Shown here piece after piece: positions 46,239-56,928 of a DNA stretch of 64,000 nt; positions within the stretch are counted from its first letter, which is position 1; the number at the start of each line of letters is the position of its first letter. A program made the translations under genes and the position numbers. Source of the stretch: Candidatus Peribacter sp. (GTDB lineage Bacteria > Patescibacteriota > Gracilibacteria > Peribacterales > Peribacteraceae); the NCBI GenBank assembly GCA_030647195.1, contig JAUSKD010000022.1, positions 1-64,000 of the forward strand, written 5' to 3'. The notes below the pieces were generated by a model. That model made no database searches, was not told the DNA's origin, and saw only the letters and a list, made by a program, of their open reading frames with translations.

Positions 46239-46766
46239 TTAGTCCAGCCAGACCTCGGTGAGATCAATCAGGTCTGGAAATCGCAGAGAAGACCATAGCC
46301 ATCCTTCCGGATCAGCTGTGAGCCCATGGCGCCAGGCGTTGTATTGGACATAGGTGAGGGCATTGGATCGCTGCACTGCATCGCGGATGCGTTCATCATG
46401 GAATCCGTTTTGCCAGTGAATATCACCGGTTTTGAGTGTGAGAATTGTCTTTGTCTCGTCAGGCAGCCGGGGTTCATGAACCCCGGCTGCCAAAGAGAAA
46501 CATTGCCGTATGTGCCATGAGCTATTCCGTTTGAATGAATGCATAAATGCGCTTAATCCTTGTTTTCCTGGGCTCATGATGATGTGCATATGATCCGGCA
46601 GGATGCAGAATGCATGCACTCGTGCGTTTTGAATATTCCGTGTCATCAAAAGATTATCGATGAGTAGTTCAGGAATCCCTCTCAGTGTGCACCAGGCAAC
46701 TTTTTCTCGAGTATTCGTGGTGATGTGAAACGTGCCATATTGTCTGGAGTGTTGTGGTGGCATCAC
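46239..46766 (-). mobile_element. RAYT-type (REP-associated tyrosine transposase, Y1/HUH) gene
   Basis: HAFCILPDHMHIIMSP (HUH), WQNGFHDERIRD; overlaps comM stop. Confidence 0.85.
46463..46490. repeat. 28-bp perfect palindrome (REP-like), copy 2, inside RAYT CDS
   Basis: GCAGCCGGGGTTCATGAACCCCGGCTGC, read in frame as AAGVHEPRL. Confidence 0.9.
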
Positions 46767-48262
46767 TCATCAATATTTTGTCGATACTGCAAAGCCTCCG
46801 CCACGTGCTCAATCCCGATGTGTTCCGCATCCGCCAGATCGGCAATCGTCCGTGCGACTTTGATGGCGCGGTGGTACCCGCGGGCGGACAGACCCATCCG
46901 ATCCACCGCCTGCGAAAGGAGGCTCTGGGCATCCGCTTTGAGCGGGCAGAGGGCGTCGATCTCTTTCACTCCCATCTCTTTGTTGGTGCGGATCGTGTGT
47001 AGGGCGAATCGCGACGCCTGACGCTTGCGCGCCTTGAGCACCCGCGCGAGGACGGCGGCCGTCGTATCACCGTTCGTCTTGGCCGGGCGCTGCAGGTCCG
47101 CGATGGGCACGGGCTGCACGTTCACGGTCAGATCGATGCGGTCCAAGAGCGGGGCCGAGATGCGGCGGTGCACGTGTTCTTTGCTGCCCGCGGTGAAGCG
47201 TGGCGGGTTCATGGCGGCGATCATGGTGAAGTCTGCAGGGAAGGTGACGGAACCCTGTGCCCGCGTGATGGTGATGCGACGGTCCTCCAGTGGTTGGCGG
47301 AGCACTTCCAATACCTGTGCCGGGAACTCTGCGAGCTCATCCAAAAAGAGCACGCCGCGATGTGCGAGGCTAATTTCACCGGGACCGGGGGTCTGCCCGC
47401 CCCCGACGATGCTCACTCCGCTTGCGGTGTGATGCACCACGCGGAAGGGACGACTGGTAATCAGAGGGACTTCGGGAGGGAGCAGGTTGGCCACCGAGTA
47501 GATGCGGGTGACTTCGATGGATTCCTCCTGAGACAGGGGCGGGAGGATCCCGCGGAATGCCCGCGCGAGCAGTGTCTTGCCGGCGCCCGGTGCACCGCTC
47601 ATCAGCACGTTATGCCCGCCGGCCGCTGCGATCTCGAGCGCGCGTTTGGCATGTTCCTGCCCGCGGATGTCGGCGAAATCGACCATCTCTGGATCACCTG
47701 ATCCGGCACTCGAGGCCGGTACGGAAACAGGAGCCGCAGATGCCTCGCCTTTGAGAATCGCAATGACTTCACTGATGTGTTCCGCGGCGATGACTTCGAC
47801 GCCCGGAATCAGCGCGGCCTCAGATCCGTTGACGGCGGGAACGACGAGTCGTGTGATCCCCATCTTCCGGCAGGCGATGGCGGCGGGCAGGATGCCGGTG
47901 ATGTGGCGAAGGCTCCCGTCGAGTGCGAGCTCGCCCAAAAATGCCGTCGATTCCAGGACATTTTCGGGTAGCTCAATGGACCCGTTGACGATCAAAACCC
48001 CGAGGGCGATCGCCAGGTCGTAACGCGGACCGGCTTTGCGCAGATTCGCGGGTGCCAGATTCACAGTGATCGTGAGACCGGTCGCGAAGTGGTACCCCTG
48101 CGCACGCAAAGCGTGCCTCACACGTTGTTTACTTTCCTGCACAGACATATCCCCGAGTCCCACGATGAAGATCTTGCCCTCGCCCGGCGCGGAGCCCACC
48201 TCTACGGTGATGCGCTCACTCTCGAGTCCGATGGTGGCAAAGGAGGTCAGTTTCGTGAGCAT
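46763..48262 (-). CDS. comM: YifB/ComM-family Mg-chelatase-like AAA+ ATPase
   Basis: GLGDMSVQESKQRVRHAL, SGAPGAGKTLLARAF, RPFRVVHHTAS, MAAMNP. Confidence 0.95.
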   Translation of the reverse strand: MLTKLTSFATIGLESERITVEVGSAPGEGKIFIVGLGDMSVQESKQRVRHALRAQGYHFATGLTITVNLAPANLRKAGPRYDLAIALGVLIVNGSIELPENVLESTAFLGELALDGSLRHITGILPAAIACRKMGITRLVVPAVNGSEAALIPGVEVIAAEHISEVIAILKGEASAAPVSVPASSAGSGDPEMVDFADIRGQEHAKRALEIAAAGGHNVLMSGAPGAGKTLLARAFRGILPPLSQEESIEVTRIYSVANLLPPEVPLITSRPFRVVHHTASGVSIVGGGQTPGPGEISLAHRGVLFLDELAEFPAQVLEVLRQPLEDRRITITRAQGSVTFPADFTMIAAMNPPRFTAGSKEHVHRRISAPLLDRIDLTVNVQPVPIADLQRPAKTNGDTTAAVLARVLKARKRQASRFALHTIRTNKEMGVKEIDALCPLKADAQSLLSQAVDRMGLSARGYHRAIKVARTIADLADAEHIGIEHVAEALQYRQNIDE

Positions 48263-48374
48263 GAGGAGAGGAAAACCTCTGTAGGTGTACTATAGTCCAC
48301 CCATCATGTCGAGTGGAAAAGCTGGACGAACGTACACCTTATCATTACGGTGCTATCCACTCCTCCGTGGAGCC

Positions 48375-48734
48375 ATGACGACGAACGCCGACACCGGGCT
48401 CAAGGGTGAAGAAATTGCGACACGTTACTTTGTGTCGATCGGGTATGACATCCGCGGACGCAACGTGCGCATCGGTCGGGACGAGATCGATATCATCGCG
48501 CACGATCCGGTCGATGACGTGATCGTCTTTGCCGAGGTGAAGACCCGCACGAAACTCCTCGAGGATTTTCCGCCGGAGCTGAGTCTCGATTGGCGCAAGA
48601 AACAGTGTCTCATCCATGCCGCCCGCGCGTGGGTGAATCGCTATCGTTATGATCGCGGATACCGGATGGATCTGGTGAGCGTTGCGGGAGGGAGAGTCAC
48701 CGGGCACCTGAAGGAACTGGAGTGGGAATCATAG
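48375..48734 (+). CDS. YraN/UPF0102 family endonuclease-like protein
   Basis: GLKGEEIATRYFVSIGYDIRGRNVRIGRDEIDIIAHDPVDDVIVFAEVKTRT. Confidence 0.9.
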   Translation: MTTNADTGLKGEEIATRYFVSIGYDIRGRNVRIGRDEIDIIAHDPVDDVIVFAEVKTRTKLLEDFPPELSLDWRKKQCLIHAARAWVNRYRYDRGYRMDLVSVAGGRVTGHLKELEWES

Positions 48735-48912
48735 AAGTTGCCCGGCTTCGTCTGCAGACTATCCGTCGCGGCTCGGCCGCGCCGAGACGGGCGCCGTGGC
48801 ATCCGGCACAGTGATAGCATTGAACGAAATCCCGGCGTAGCTCCCGAGGGGGCGAAACCGGATGGATTGGAAGTGCGTGTAGAATGAAGGTTGCTTTCTT
48901 TCCGTCCTCGCT

Positions 48913-49155
48913 ATGATCAATATTAAAGCCTTCGCTCTCACATGTGGCATCTTCTGGGCGGCGAGTCTCATCCTCATTGCGGCGCTCACCATGAAGGCGG
49001 GGCTGGGTTTGAGCTTCGTCAACATGGTGTCGGAGGTCTATCTGGGATACGGGCCCACGCCCGTCGGAGCAGTGATCGGGGCGGTGTGGGGATTCCTCGA
49101 TGGTCTGGTCTGCGGTGCGATCTTCGCCTGGCTCTACAACAAAATCGCCGGGTAA
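48913..49155 (+). CDS. Small holin-like/hypothetical two-TM membrane protein
   Basis: 80 aa, two hydrophobic helices with GxxxG-like spacing. Confidence 0.6.
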   Translation: MINIKAFALTCGIFWAASLILIAALTMKAGLGLSFVNMVSEVYLGYGPTPVGAVIGAVWGFLDGLVCGAIFAWLYNKIAG

Positions 49156-49297
49156 GCGTTTTGTCATGAAAACTAGACATGCGCAACGAGGGGAAATACT
49201 GGCCGGAACCAACGTGTCTGTTCCGCGATGCACTCATGAAAAGCCCTACATGAAGCCAAAAACTAAGATCACTTGAAGACAACATCTCTTAAAGATA

Positions 49298-49801
49298 ATG
49301 TCAAGCATGCTTAGCATGGAGCATTCAGAAGAATCCCATGGGCAGAGAGAAAAAGTGCCGGATTCATCCTTCTACACATTGATTCTTGGCGATATCAGAC
49401 AGGCCATCCGTGATGGACGCGAAGACGAATATGAGCACCTGCGCAGATGTATTGTGGATGCGAGCAAACAATGGGATCTGATCGATCGTGAAGCCAATGT
49501 GCTTCTTCGTACTCTCGATATTCTCAAAGTGAAGGACGAAGAGGTGCGTCTGAAGCTCATGCTCGAACTCACACCCGACCTTCTTTCGCCTTACGAGCGC
49601 AGGCAGGCGGAACTCGGCCACCAATTTCGTCTGGCGAACGGGAGGGAGCGCATCTGCTTCTTTCTCCAGGCCAATGCACATTCGCTGTGTGCCGAATGCA
49701 TGAAATCCACGCAAGACGGCTGTACGGAGCAATGTCCCGCACGACGCACAGAAACCCCTGTTTCCGCACAGGTTATGCAGCAGGAACCAGTGCTTGCATA
49801 G
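49298..49801 (+). CDS. Hypothetical protein
   Basis: 167 aa ORF, coding-like composition; several possible starts. Confidence 0.5.
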   Translation: MSSMLSMEHSEESHGQREKVPDSSFYTLILGDIRQAIRDGREDEYEHLRRCIVDASKQWDLIDREANVLLRTLDILKVKDEEVRLKLMLELTPDLLSPYERRQAELGHQFRLANGRERICFFLQANAHSLCAECMKSTQDGCTEQCPARRTETPVSAQVMQQEPVLA

Positions 49802-50028
49802 GCGCAAAAAACCACTTATAGTATCCCCGACATCACCGCCCTATCCAGAGAGATGCCGAGGGAACTGGCCCGCTACAAGGCATCCCCCAACCATCCGCCC
49901 GAGGCGGAAACGGTGGGAACTCCAGCCCCTGCAAGGGGGAAGATAGCTTCTCGAAAAGCCACGCTTCCTCAACACGGGGAGGCGGGATTCTCCTTACCCC
50001 TTCATACTTCTCCCTTACCCCTTCATTC

Positions 50029-51240
<1,212 letters not shown>

Positions 51241-51262
51241 TTCTTCTTTTCCCCCTCTCATC

Positions 51263-51484
51263 ATGATGCATCTTTCCGCTGATGACCTCAGCGCCGCGGA
51301 AGTAGTACAGGCCTTCGTGCTGGTGCAGCAGGATAGGGCTCCGGAAGACATCATTCATGCCCTGCGTGGCAAAGAGGCGCAGCTGCTCGACCCCGACCAG
51401 TTTCCACGCGAGGTGCAACGGCGGCAGCAGGAATTGGATGCGCAGTCGAAGCCACGCAGGAACGAAGCTGACGATGAGGAGTGA
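51263..51484 (+). CDS. Small hypothetical protein
   Basis: 73 aa; translationally coupled (ATGA) to downstream hydrolase. Confidence 0.5.
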   Translation: MMHLSADDLSAAEVVQAFVLVQQDRAPEDIIHALRGKEAQLLDPDQFPREVQRRQQELDAQSKPRRNEADDEE

Positions 51485-52053
51485 TGCGCTATCATCGCGG
51501 CATGGCTGAGCTGCCCAAGATCATCTTTCTCCACGGTAACAGCGGGGAGGGCGTCGGGCATTACTGGTTTCCGTACGCCAAGCGCGCCTTTGAACAGATG
51601 GGTTTGACGGTGGTCGCGAAGGACTTTCCCGATGCGCATCTGGCGCGTAAAAGTATCTGGCTCCCTTTTCTCGAGCATGAGTGCGGAGCGGATGAACATT
51701 CCATTCTGATCGGGCACAGTTCCGGCGCCATTGCGGCCATGCGGTGGGCGGAGAAACATCGGATATTCGGGTCCGTGCTGGTGGGCGCGTACTACACGGA
51801 TACTGGATCGGAGAACGAGCGCCTGAGTGGGTATTTCGATGATCCGTGGGACTGGGAGTCGATCAAAAAGAATCAGAAGTGGATCATCCAATTCGCTTCC
51901 GTGGACGATCCGTTCTTCCCGATCGAAGAGCCGCGCCTGGTCAGCCGGGAGCTCCACACCGAATACCATGAATTTACGAATAGAGGGCACTTCTTTGAGA
52001 AAGAGTTTCCGGAGCTGGTAGAGGCAGTGAAAAAGAAAGTATCAATCGCCTAG
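51484..52053 (+). CDS. Alpha/beta hydrolase (RBBP9/YdeN-like)
   Basis: KIIFLHGNSGEGVGHYW, LIGHSSGAIAAMRW, FTNRGHFFEKEFPEL. Confidence 0.85.
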   Translation: MRYHRGMAELPKIIFLHGNSGEGVGHYWFPYAKRAFEQMGLTVVAKDFPDAHLARKSIWLPFLEHECGADEHSILIGHSSGAIAAMRWAEKHRIFGSVLVGAYYTDTGSENERLSGYFDDPWDWESIKKNQKWIIQFASVDDPFFPIEEPRLVSRELHTEYHEFTNRGHFFEKEFPELVEAVKKKVSIA

Positions 52054-52728
52054 CCGGTATGTTCTCAGCGCTTTCCTGCTTTCTTTATAGTTGGGCAACC
52101 AAGCCGCAACAGAGTCCCAGAATGCGCGCGAATGATTGGGATGCAGGATGTGCGCGAGCTCATGGACCACAACGTACGTGCGAAGTTCCTCTGGGACGAA
52201 GAGCAGCGCCGTATTCAGCGTGATCCGTCCTCCCGGCGTACAGCTGCCGAAACGGCTCTGCATGTGGCGCAGACGAACCGTTGTGATGCGCGCGCGGAAC
52301 GTGCGGTCATTGATCTCATGCACCAGTGCTTCCATGCGCGGTTGTTCGGAAACACTCAAGAGACGCCACAGGAACTTCCGGAAATCTGCATCCGTACTCT
52401 TGGGCCCGCGCCGGACTGACCACCCTTGTTCCATGTGTTTTGCCGATGTTCTCTTTCCGGCTTCTATGGTGAATGTGCGGGTGGTCCCGTCCCCGAGCGT
52501 GATCGGGCACGTCCCGCAGGCCCGGAGGAGCGGACGGAACGGGTCGATGGTCCGAGACACGCGGTGATCGGCGAAGCGGCGTGCCATGCGCTTTAACAGA
52601 GACGCGATGTGCCGTTCCTCCTCCCGCGTACTCAGGCGTCCCGCGAGGCGGATCAGTACGCCGTCACCCTCGAATGTGGCGCTGGAGGTCCGGTTGCGCG
52701 TTCGCTCGATGCGGTAGGGGATGTTCAA
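52042..52728 (-). CDS. YgjP/DUF45-type metallopeptidase
   Basis: RFGSCTPGGRITLNTALLFVPEELRTYVVVHELAHILHPNHSRAFW. Confidence 0.9.
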   Translation of the reverse strand: MNIPYRIERTRNRTSSATFEGDGVLIRLAGRLSTREEERHIASLLKRMARRFADHRVSRTIDPFRPLLRACGTCPITLGDGTTRTFTIEAGKRTSAKHMEQGWSVRRGPKSTDADFRKFLWRLLSVSEQPRMEALVHEINDRTFRARITTVRLRHMQSRFGSCTPGGRITLNTALLFVPEELRTYVVVHELAHILHPNHSRAFWDSVAAWLPNYKESRKALRTYRLGD

Positions 52729-52812
52729 GGTAAGGGAGGTAAGGAGGGTAAGGAAGGTTAGGAAAGACAGAGAGGAAAAACAAACACAAACACAAACAGC
52801 AATCGTCCGAAT

Positions 52813-52836
52813 CCCTACTCCCTACTCCCTAATCCC
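52813..52836 (-). repeat. Regular four-tract G-quadruplex motif
   Basis: Minus strand GGGATTAGGGAGTAGGGAGTAGGG (4 x GGG, all loops 4 nt). Confidence 0.8.
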
Positions 52837-54839
52837 AAAATTGTCGTTCCCGGATAGTAGTACTGCAGAATCTGCTCGGCGGTCTTTCCTTCTTTCGCCT
52901 GTCCCTTCGCCCCGCAGCCCGACATCCCCACTCCGTGCCCGGCCATCGAAAGGCCCTTGCACCACGGATCCGCTTTGCTCGCGAAGACATCGGCGAAGGG
53001 GAAATCTTTCCATCCGTTTTCCGCCGGGGTTCGCGTGCGGCCGTCGTCGGACGAGAAGTACGCAGCCTTCACGATCTCCCCGTTCACGGTGAGCACCTGT
53101 CCTGCCGTGGATTTCACTGCCCGCACCCAGCGTGGGTTCGCCCGCTCCGCGGAGATGCCGCTGTATGCCTGAAAGCGGGCAGGGGAATCGTCGCCGTCGT
53201 AGGGCATGCCGGCGAATTTTCGATGGGCGCCGTCCAGATAGAACGCGGCATAGCTCCGCGCGGCCACGGCGAAGGCGCGCTGCTTCTCGTACGGTTCCGT
53301 ATCGGGTTCCTCCGACAGACCTGCGAGGTAGTCTTCCAGATCCACATCGTTGATCAGTGCGGCTTTGCCGGCGATCACCGTGCAGGTCACTGCTCCGCGG
53401 TACTGCTTTCCAATGGAAGCGATGTCATAGGCGCCGCAGGTGGCCGAGCCGGTTTCGCGGGTCGTCAGGCGGAGGCGGATCAAGGGAGACGAGGCCGAAG
53501 ATGCAGACGAGGCCGAGGAGACCGAGGAGGCCTGCCGCTGTGCACCGGGTGTTGGAATATTGATGCGGTCGGTTTCCGTGGACGTCATGGGGACGGGTTC
53601 GGAGACGGGGCTCCTCGTGCGCCTGCCCTGGGCATCCAGCGTGAGCGTGACGGGGCCGATATCCACCGAGTACGTCGCGGGGATTTCGGGCACCTGGATG
53701 CGCAGCCGGATGGTTTCCACCTCGCCGTCATGGATCAGTCGCGGAGCAAAAATCTCTTGCCGGATGCGCATGTTCTCCTGATCCAGAAGCTGCCAGATGC
53801 CGATGCGGGGGCTTGAGCGCATGACGGAGGCGATGCGGGCGCGGCGCTGCACTGAGGAGCCTCCGGCGCGGAAGAGCAGCGACACCGTCACCTGCCCGCC
53901 CGGTCGCACGGGAACAGACGAATCCCCGATGACGGTGAGCGTGGGAGCGGTCGGGTCGATCTTGAGCGTCTTCAGGCGCTCCGATCGGCGCACATCGGTG
54001 CGGTCGACGTAGTTCTCATTTATCGGAGGGGGGAAGCTGACGCGCGCGGAGATATCGCCGGAAGCAACGTGCTGACGGATCTGATTGAGGACCCCCGCAA
54101 GGAAGTACCCCGGGCAGGCCGTGCTCACGACATCGCGGTGGCCGACGATCGCCTCTTTGGAATTCCCGTGAAACTTCACCGTATTCCGCGGATCCAGGTT
54201 GTAACGATCCGTCAGGTTCTTGAGCAGCCACTGCAGGCTTAAGACCTGGATCTGGCTCGGCTCCTCCGTTTCGAAATTCCCCATCAGCGCCACGCCGAGG
54301 GTCCCCACATTGGCGCAATACGCGTGGCCGCCGATGACGTTGTCGCCTCCTGCACGCCCTTCGTAGATCGTCCCGTCCTCGTCGATGATGAAGTGATAGC
54401 CGATATCGCCCCAGCCGAGCGTCTTGGCGTGGTACACGTAGAGCGCGCGCATGCGTTCCAAGGGCGTCCTGGGGTCATCGTGCAGCGTCTGGGCCGTGTG
54501 GTGCACCACGATCATCTTGACGCTCGGCGAGTACGACTGCGGCCACCGGAGCTTCTTCCCCTGCGCGTTCTCTTTGACCGTGCGCGCCGCCCGGAATTCC
54601 TGCGGATAATTTTGCTGTGCTTCGGTGCACTGTTTCACGCGCTCGGCGATACCGTTGCCTTCGTCGGCGGGCACCTGATTCTCGGCCGGTTTCGGTTCTT
54701 CCGAGGTTGTGAGCAGCAGCGACTCGTCCGCGCCCCATTCTGTGCGCGTGAGGATGCGGGGGGCGGCCGAGGCGGACTCAGCCCATCCCAGCCCGGTCAG
54801 GCAGCTGAGGACGAGTGCGATGGCGAAATTTCTTCGCAT
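52815..54839 (-). CDS. N-acetylmuramoyl-L-alanine amidase (PGRP/Amidase_2) - SpoIID fusion
   Basis: MIVVHHTAQTL...GWGDIGYHFIIDEDGTIYEGRAG...VGHRDVVSTACPG; C-terminal DLEDYLAGLSEEPDTEPYEKQRAFAVAARSYAAFYL...MAGHGVGMSGCGAKGQAKEGKTAEQILQYYYPGT. Confidence 0.93.
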   Translation of the reverse strand: MRRNFAIALVLSCLTGLGWAESASAAPRILTRTEWGADESLLLTTSEEPKPAENQVPADEGNGIAERVKQCTEAQQNYPQEFRAARTVKENAQGKKLRWPQSYSPSVKMIVVHHTAQTLHDDPRTPLERMRALYVYHAKTLGWGDIGYHFIIDEDGTIYEGRAGGDNVIGGHAYCANVGTLGVALMGNFETEEPSQIQVLSLQWLLKNLTDRYNLDPRNTVKFHGNSKEAIVGHRDVVSTACPGYFLAGVLNQIRQHVASGDISARVSFPPPINENYVDRTDVRRSERLKTLKIDPTAPTLTVIGDSSVPVRPGGQVTVSLLFRAGGSSVQRRARIASVMRSSPRIGIWQLLDQENMRIRQEIFAPRLIHDGEVETIRLRIQVPEIPATYSVDIGPVTLTLDAQGRRTRSPVSEPVPMTSTETDRINIPTPGAQRQASSVSSASSASSASSPLIRLRLTTRETGSATCGAYDIASIGKQYRGAVTCTVIAGKAALINDVDLEDYLAGLSEEPDTEPYEKQRAFAVAARSYAAFYLDGAHRKFAGMPYDGDDSPARFQAYSGISAERANPRWVRAVKSTAGQVLTVNGEIVKAAYFSSDDGRTRTPAENGWKDFPFADVFASKADPWCKGLSMAGHGVGMSGCGAKGQAKEGKTAEQILQYYYPGTTILGLGSRE

Positions 54840-54864
54840 TGGGTGGAGTATACCGATGGAACTT

Positions 54865-55998
54865 CTAACTTCCGCTTGCCGGAGGCGAAGCGAGCAGGGC
54901 CTCGTACGCATCCACCATCTTCTCCAGTGAAAATCGTTCCCGTGCGGCCACTTTTCCACGATGGGCAATAGATTGGCGGAATGTCTGATTCTGCATTTTT
55001 TGCAGTGCGTCTTTGAGGGCGGGCACGGATTCTGCCGGCACGACGAGTGTCTCTTCCTCCTTCTTCAGATAGCCCGCTGTTCCGCAGGCATCGGTCATGA
55101 TCACCGGCGTGCCCATCCACAGTGCTTCCATGGGCGCGAGCGGGCAGGGATCGTGCTGGCGCGACGGGAGCACAAAGACATCCAGTGACTGGTAGAACGC
55201 TCCCATGCTTGTGGCCGATGGCGAAAGGAACCGGATGCGCTCGCAGCCTGCGTTGATCTGTGACGCCAATGCGCGCACCGCCGGTTCATCGCTACCCTGT
55301 TCGCCTGTGGGCATGATATCCAGCGTCACCCCGGGCAGATCCGCAATCGCGTTCATCAAAAGATCCACGCCTTTGTCGCGCGAGAGACGGGCGACGGTGC
55401 CCACATGCAGTGCCGTTCGTTCAGGCCGTGGATACTTCCCTTCTCCCGCAAGGTGCTTCGCATCGACGCCGTTACCGATTGCTATGACGCGCTCGGGAGC
55501 GAAACCCAGTTGATCAACGTAGATGGCGCGGCTTAAGTCCGACACCGTCACAATGGTCGCACCTTCGCTGGCGCGCCGGAGCATGGGCAGCCAGGGATTA
55601 TTACTGAGCCACCGTCCGACGCGATCATGTTCCACCCAGATCACGCGGATTCCTCGTTCCCGGGCAAACGGCGTGAGCAGGAGTTTTTCGGTCATGCTCA
55701 GCATGACCAGGGCGTCAATCGGGCCGAATTCCTCTATGGCGGAAATGAGCCGCCGCTGCATAGCTTGTTTGCGCCAGAGGAAACTCAGCGCTCCCCACTT
55801 GGTGACGGGAGGATCGCCGATCGCAAGTTCCGCCGCGAGGATGTCTTCATTCCAGCAGAGCTTCAGGAGGGTCGGGCAGCTGCCAAGGAAAGCCACGCCG
55901 TGTTTGCGTGCCGCAAGTCCGTGCATCAGTGCCATGGTCTGCACCTCGGCACCGCCGTAGCGACTCTCTAATGGGAAGCGCGTAAAAAGGATGCGCAT
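54865..55998 (-). CDS. Glycosyltransferase family 4
   Basis: MRILFTRFPLESRYGGAE, VGTVARLSRDKGVDLLMNAI, VFVLPSRQHDPCPLAPMEALWMGTPVI. Confidence 0.92.
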   Translation of the reverse strand: MRILFTRFPLESRYGGAEVQTMALMHGLAARKHGVAFLGSCPTLLKLCWNEDILAAELAIGDPPVTKWGALSFLWRKQAMQRRLISAIEEFGPIDALVMLSMTEKLLLTPFARERGIRVIWVEHDRVGRWLSNNPWLPMLRRASEGATIVTVSDLSRAIYVDQLGFAPERVIAIGNGVDAKHLAGEGKYPRPERTALHVGTVARLSRDKGVDLLMNAIADLPGVTLDIMPTGEQGSDEPAVRALASQINAGCERIRFLSPSATSMGAFYQSLDVFVLPSRQHDPCPLAPMEALWMGTPVIMTDACGTAGYLKKEEETLVVPAESVPALKDALQKMQNQTFRQSIAHRGKVAARERFSLEKMVDAYEALLASPPASGS

Positions 55999-56067
55999 GG
56001 CGGTAGTGTAGAGCGTGGAAGAGGTAAGGGGTAAGTATGAAGGGGCCATAATACTTGTCCCTGATCC

Positions 56068-56454
56068 CTATTTCTTCCACTCATCCAATAGCTTCAGGAT
56101 CCTCTCCGTCACGAAGTTCTCGGGATAGGCGGTTGAGATGGTAATGTCGGCTCCTGCACGTTGTGCCTGCAGCTCCATGGCATCTCCTGTGGATGCCGTG
56201 ATCAGGGCGATGCGCGCATGAGGGTGTGTTCTGCGGAGCATTTCCACGACAGGAATGCCTCCTGTCTGCGGCATGCGGTAATCCACGAACGCGCCCACGA
56301 TGTTGGACATCTTCGCGATCATCTCTTCGCTTTCCTTCGTCGTGCCCGCCACCACCACCTTCGCGGGGAAATGACTCTTCTTTAAGAGCGAGCGCAGATA
56401 GAACTGCTTGCCCGGAGTGTCATCCGCGATGAGAAAGTAGGGGGCATCCATCAA
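56068..56454 (-). CDS. Stand-alone response-regulator receiver domain
   Basis: FLIADDTPGKQFYLRSLLK...GAFVDYRMPQTGG...IALITAS. Confidence 0.85.
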   Translation of the reverse strand: MMDAPYFLIADDTPGKQFYLRSLLKKSHFPAKVVVAGTTKESEEMIAKMSNIVGAFVDYRMPQTGGIPVVEMLRRTHPHARIALITASTGDAMELQAQRAGADITISTAYPENFVTERILKLLDEWKK

Positions 56455-56837
56455 TCGACGAGGTCACGCAGCACCGCGCACGTCTCGCCCACGGACTGTT
56501 TCGAGGTGTCGATCACGCGGTCGTAGACAGCCTTGGCGCGTGTCTTGCCGAGGTACACCGAGGTCAAATCCTTGGGAAACGATTCCTGCACGGTATCGAG
56601 CATTTCCGCGGCCGGGCAGGTGATCACCACGCTGTAGCCTTCCTTCAACGCCTCCTTGGCGCACTCGCAGGCGACGAGCAGCGCGAAGAACGGTCCCATG
56701 CCGATGATGTCATCGGGGTCCTGCGTGGTATCCAGATCTTCGAGCGCGAGGTGCCGCCAGTCGGGATGATCGGCGAGGAATTTATCGACGATCACGCCGC
56801 GTGTGACTTCGGTGCCGCCAGAGAGAAGTAAGACCAT
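56451..56837 (-). CDS. P-loop-kinase-like small protein with degenerate Walker A
   Basis: MVLLLSGGTEVTRGVIVDKFL; 4-bp overlap with receiver gene. Confidence 0.5.
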   Translation of the reverse strand: MVLLLSGGTEVTRGVIVDKFLADHPDWRHLALEDLDTTQDPDDIIGMGPFFALLVACECAKEALKEGYSVVITCPAAEMLDTVQESFPKDLTSVYLGKTRAKAVYDRVIDTSKQSVGETCAVLRDLVD

Positions 56838-56928
56838 GGGGTTCTATTTGGATATCAGAACATAGTACCACAAATTGAGATTTTTAGAAACGGTCAAGCG
56901 AGCCCTTGGGTAAGCCAAGAATAGACAG

